From the NCBI GenBank assembly GCA_013286425.1, contig JABDFS010000004.1, positions 1-64,000 of the forward strand: a stretch of DNA of 64,000 nt. Direction: 5' to 3'. Of this stretch, positions 59,592 to 64,000 are shown one piece after another. The stretch's first letter is position 1. Every line of letters starts with the position of its first letter. The notes beneath the pieces are model-generated. The model saw only the letters and a list, made by a program, of their open reading frames with translations. It did no database searches and was not told the origin of the DNA. Source of the stretch: Bacteroidota bacterium (lineage in GTDB: Bacteria; Bacteroidota; Bacteroidia; Chitinophagales; Chitinophagaceae). The position numbers and the translations under genes were made by a program.

Positions 59592-59624
59592 AAAACCGCC
59601 GGATCATTTGTCTGACGGTTTTTG
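59592..59624 (+). terminator. Probable terminator after HPF-like gene
   Basis: AAAACCG...CGGTTTTTG stem with T run. Confidence 0.5.
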
Positions 59625-59677
59625 TTTTAGGTAATGATGAATACTCGATACACTAACAATCTAATCTAATGATCAAA

Positions 59678-60118
59678 TTATGGTTGCTTATAGAAATGCA
59701 TTGATGCAGCAACCAACTTCCATTCGCCGTTAATTTTTTCAACCATCCACACTTCATAAGAATAAGTTTTTGTTCCGTCTTTAGCGGTTGATATTTCATC
59801 AAAGCTTGTCCAACCATTATCGCTGTGTATGCTCATCCTGTAGTTTGATACTGTAACATAACCACCGTGGCCCATCGCTGAAGAAGATTTACCCAGTGCC
59901 TCCGCAGGTATTGTTATTGCTTTTCCATCAACAGTTGAAATAAGTATAACACTGTATGGTTGCACATGCCAGCAATCGGCATATGCTTTTGCATCACCTG
60001 ATCTGAAGGTAGTGGCTGCTTTGTCCAAAAGGTTTACAATGGCTATAGAATCATTGTTGGTTTGGCTATGAGCAAATGTGTATGTTAGAAACAGGCAAAG
60101 TGTTAGTGTAAACTTCAT
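59678..60118 (-). CDS. Secreted SnoaL/DUF4440-like protein
   Basis: Signal peptide MKFTLTLCLFLTYTFAHSQ; AATTFRSGDAKAYADCW...EVWMVEKINGEWKLVAASMHF. Confidence 0.6.
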   Translation of the reverse strand: MKFTLTLCLFLTYTFAHSQTNNDSIAIVNLLDKAATTFRSGDAKAYADCWHVQPYSVILISTVDGKAITIPAEALGKSSSAMGHGGYVTVSNYRMSIHSDNGWTSFDEISTAKDGTKTYSYEVWMVEKINGEWKLVAASMHFYKQP

Positions 60119-60333
60119 GTTGGTTTTGTTTTGATTGAAGATATGTAATGTAAACCGTTGTACGATTAATCATCTTTTTACGATCACTGATATGTGTGAC
60201 CTGGCAGCTTACAGGGCAAACGTCAGCGCAGGTTGTAGAAGACAATGTGGTTTAGTTTCAACCCGGAACATTCAAAACTTGCCTTACCTGTTCATTTGCC
60301 ATGGGTATGCCTGCCTTTACCACGGGAATTAAT

Positions 60334-60377
60334 TAGCTATAAGTTAGTTATAACTTAGCTATATGTTGGCTATAAGT
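60334..60377. repeat. 4 x 11-bp tandem repeat (TAGCTATAAGT)
   Basis: tagctataagt|tagttataact|tagctatatgt|tggctataagt. Confidence 0.9.
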
Positions 60378-60686
60378 AAGCTTTAGAGGATAGGATATTC
60401 AAAGTCTTTTCTCAAAAAAGCCAGATAAGATAAATTCGCTTCTTTTAAACCTGCTTTGCTTAATTTAAGAAATTTATTTTAGTTACAAAGGCACAAGTAT
60501 TACCAGCTCACAAGCTATGCTACCAAACCTGCACCGGCATATCTTTGATATACCTGCCCCATCAGCCTTTCGTAACAGCACAAAGCAATAATTTTTCTCC
60601 CAAAAATAAATGCCGGATATTCGTTTGTACTTTTTTATTAAAACCTGATAGTTATTAAAAAGAGTACAATACTCCAAATTGCCATC

Positions 60687-62463
60687 ATGATACTGAGTAC
60701 CGGAATGGGTATTTATGCCCAACCTGATGCCGGCCACCAACCATCTGTAAACAAGCCTGTAAACTATCAATATGTATTTACCACTCCTTTTCCCAAACAA
60801 TACCAGGTAGCAGATTCGGTTTTTTTTTGAACTCGCAAAAACAGACACTGCAATTGCTACCCGGGCCATTGATGAAATGCATTCCGTTGCAATGCAGAGC
60901 GGCGATGAGCAGACGCAGCTCAATTTTGCACGATCGCTCATCAGGTACAGGTATATGAGGTATTACTATTCACAGGACAGCGTTGCCATTAAGAAGCTTA
61001 TCAGTGATGCGGAAACGCTGCTGAAATCAGTTGATGAAAAAAGATACCCCGTTATTGCCGCACTTATTCACACAACGCTGGGAAACACGCTTAATTATAA
61101 AACGTACAGATACAATGATGCATTTGCGCATTACCTGAAAGCGTACAACCTGTATAAAAACATACCTGTAGAACAATATCCTGACAGGCAATATTCACAA
61201 TATTCCATAGCCCTGGCGTATTACCAGTTTGGCGATTATGAAAATGCTTTGAAGCTCGGGAAGGAAATAAACAGCCTGTATACCGAAAAAAATCACACCA
61301 CTGTTTTTATTGTGGATTTAATTGGTATGTGTTACCTCAGAATGGAAAATTTTACCGATGCGATTCCCTATTTCCAATGGATACTCGATAACTATCAAAA
61401 ATGCGAAGTTTCTGCTTCGTGGGAAGGTATTGCCCTGGGTAATATCGGGAATGCCCTGTATTTACAAGGGAGAAGTGATGAAGCTATTAATTATCTCAAA
61501 AGGGCGGTAACGATAACCATGAAAGGCAACGTTCCTGATAATGCGGCAAATTTTGCAGCATTGCTTTCGTCGATATATATGAGGCAAAAAAACATGCCGG
61601 CGGCAAAACTGTATGTGAAAATTGCCTTGGACGAGGCATACAAATCGAATGATGTTTCAAATTACCAGGTTGTATATACTGCACTGGCATCTTATTATAA
61701 AGAAACGGGAAATGCACAAAAAGCGTTGCATTACCAGGATTCTGCCATTGTTTATAAAGACAGCCTGCAGAAAATGAATGATGTGCGTTTAAAGTACCGG
61801 GGTGAAATGGCAGTTGAAAGAGAGCGGTTGATACACCAGCAACAGGTTTTTGAAGCCGAGAGCTCAAGGAATATACTAATAAGGAACACCTCCATTTTAT
61901 TTGCAGCATTAATAATATTAATTATTTTATTGGTTTTTAACAGCAGGAGGTCAAAATTTAAATACGAAAAGCAGAAAATGCTTATTCAGCAGCAACTGGC
62001 AGAATCTGAATTGAATATTGCAAGGGAACAACTGAATAGTTTTACAAAATCTATCATAGAAAAAAATGAGCTGATAGATAAGGCCAATGCCGAAATTCTG
62101 CGGATTACAAATGATTTTTATCAGCTACAAAACAAACAGGAGGCAACAGGAGTTGCAGATAATGGGAAACTAAAACACTTGTATGAATCTGTTATATTAA
62201 CAGACCTTGACTGGGACAACTTTACTTCATTATTTGACAAAGTGTATCCTGAATTTTTTATCCGCCTCAAATACAAATTCCCCCAGTTATCCCTTTCAGA
62301 AAAAAAATTTATCGCCCTTTCCAAATTAAAACTGGATAACAAAGAAATGGCAGCTATGCTTGGTGTAGGCACCGATGCCATTCGGCAAAACCGTAGCCGG
62401 TTGAAAAAGAAGCTAAATTTTACCGAAGAAGTTTTCCTCGAAGAAATTATTGATCAAATCTAA
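60687..62463 (+). CDS. TPR sensor/regulator with TM segment and LuxR-like C-terminal HTH; frameshifted near the 5' end
   Basis: TPR-like repeats, NILIRNTSILFAALIILIILLVF TM, LSEKKFIALSKLKLDNKEMAAMLGVGTDAIRQNRSRLKKKL HTH. T9 run at 60820-60828 breaks the frame; T8 would join ...QVADSVFF to ELAKTDTAIATRAIDEMHSVAMQSG. Confidence 0.8.
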
Positions 62464-62694
62464 AATCCCTACTCTTATGAAATTGTTTTTGGTATCAGCC
62501 GAACCAAAGCTGGTATAAAAAATTTACACCCCTAAAGCTTTTATTACCCTATTATGCCTGCATTTTTAAAGGTGTCACATTTGTGTCACGGTAATAATTT
62601 GGTTCCTCTTTACTCATCATATTACATTTAATTCTTCTGCTGTAGGCTCATTTAATCATTAATAAATTAATTTATCAAAACTTAATTCGCTGAC

Positions 62695-64000
62695 ATGAAA
62701 GCTACAATTTCAAAAGCTATCAATTATTACATTTTTTTGATTATAGCAGTTGCTTGTCATTTTGCATTTCTTACAAAGACAATTGCACAGAACAAGTCTA
62801 TTGCTTTTAATATTTCATCCTATTTGAGCGCTATTACCAAACAACAGGCTTATTCACAATCTTATTCATCAAATACACCACACACCTTAACAGCCACCAC
62901 CACGTCTTTAGTCTCCAGCATGAATCCATCATCAATTGAACAGAATGTTACTTTTACTGCAACCGTAACTGGTCAGTCGCAAAGTATGCCACCTCCAACA
63001 GGATCTGTTGACTTTTTCGACCAGACTACAGGTATCGATCTTGGTATGATAAGTTTGGATAATGACGGCAATGCATCTGTCAGCATCGCTACACTAACAA
63101 TGGGTACACACCTCATCAATGCTGTTTATAGCGGAGATTCCAATTACGATGCCAGTATAGGACAGTTAGATAACCTTAATCAAGTTGTGACCGACTTTCC
63201 TACAAGAATTACTACTACTTCTGTGGGTTCTGATGCGATTGATAAAAGCATAGCCCTTGGACAGAATGTTACTTTTACTGCTACGGTAAGTTTTCCGTCA
63301 TATGTTGCCCCTTGGCCGACAGGATCTGTTGACTTTTTCGACCAGAGTACAGGTATCGACCTTGGCATGGCAAGTTTGGATAATCAAGAACATGCATCTA
63401 TTAATATTAGTACACTTGCGTTAGGTACGCATATCATCGCGGCTCATTATAGCGGGGATGCAAATTTTGATACCAGTACAGGATATTATAGTAATCCGGG
63501 GCTTGGCGTGTACCAGGCTACAGTTACATCTGTCGGCTCCGACCTCAATCCATCGATCTTTGGGCATAGTGTTACTTTTACTGCAACCGTAACTGTTCCA
63601 CCACCTGGTACAGGTACACCGACCGGGTCCGTTGACTTTTTTTGATCAAAGTACCGGTGGCGACCTTGGTGTGGTAAGTTTGGATAATGAAGGCCACGCA
63701 TCTGTTAGTATTGCTACCCTTACAGAAGGTACGCATATTATTGAGGCTCGTTATAGCGGGGATGCCAACTATATATTTACCACAGGATATTACGACAATC
63801 CGGGGCAGGTTGTAACAAAATTAGCCACCACTACATTTGTCAGCTCCAGCATGAACCCATCGCCCGTTGGGCAGAACGTTACTTTTACTGCTACCGTAAC
63901 TGCTCAGTCGCAAGATACACCCGGCCCAACGGGAATCGTTACCTTTTATGACATGAGCACAAGTACGTATGTTGGTAAAGTAAGTTTGGATAATAACGGT
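62695..64000 (+). CDS. Ig-like (Big_3-type) repeat surface/secreted protein, frameshifted and cut by window edge
   Basis: Repeated NVTFTATV...PTGSVDFFDQ(T/S)TGIDLG..SLDN...HxIxAxYSGDxNxD units; frame broken at T7 63637-63643 and open again in the +1 frame to 64000. Confidence 0.85.

Noticed and set aside
1-64000. CRISPR array, prophage or known anti-phage defence system
   Set aside because: No regularly spaced ~30-bp repeats, no Cas, restriction-modification, toxin-antitoxin, retron or phage structural genes recognised. The 11-bp arrays have no spacers.

Overview
The window looks like a Bacteroidetes chromosome segment, probably Chitinophagaceae (based on SusC/SusD pairs, a T9SS sorting domain and TTG/ATG starts; taxonomy not tested). 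The left part carries housekeeping genes: fabF (cut by the window edge), a DegQ/HtrA protease, smpB, accD and class I FBP aldolase. After these come an outer-membrane protein, an IS110-family element, a T9SS cargo protein, a GH3-beta-lactamase fusion and a tRNA-Ser(GCU). The tRNA has a 17-bp copy of its 3' end about 173 bp downstream. The central ~33 kb (about 17.5-50.4 kb) is a carbohydrate-utilisation locus. It has two SusC/SusD pairs, two DUF2961/GH172 proteins, two GH116-type proteins, GH97, an L-fucose/D-arabinose isomerase, a FucP-type symporter, a ribulokinase and a LacI regulator. A second, truncated LacI encodes only the DNA-binding domain. Seven copies of a LacI-type operator (GCTTAAACGATTAAA[T/C]) are present. 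No fucosidase, fuculokinase or fuculose aldolase is visible, so I propose a D-arabinofuranoside (D-arabinan-like) utilisation locus. The right part has GH20, a truncated LytTR regulator, an ABC exporter, an SDR, an aldo/keto reductase, AraC, an HPF-like protein, a TPR-HTH regulator and an Ig-like repeat surface protein. Other notable signals are three 11-bp-period tandem arrays, each in a divergent intergenic region, three +1 frameshifts at A/T homopolymers, and several decaying gene duplicates.
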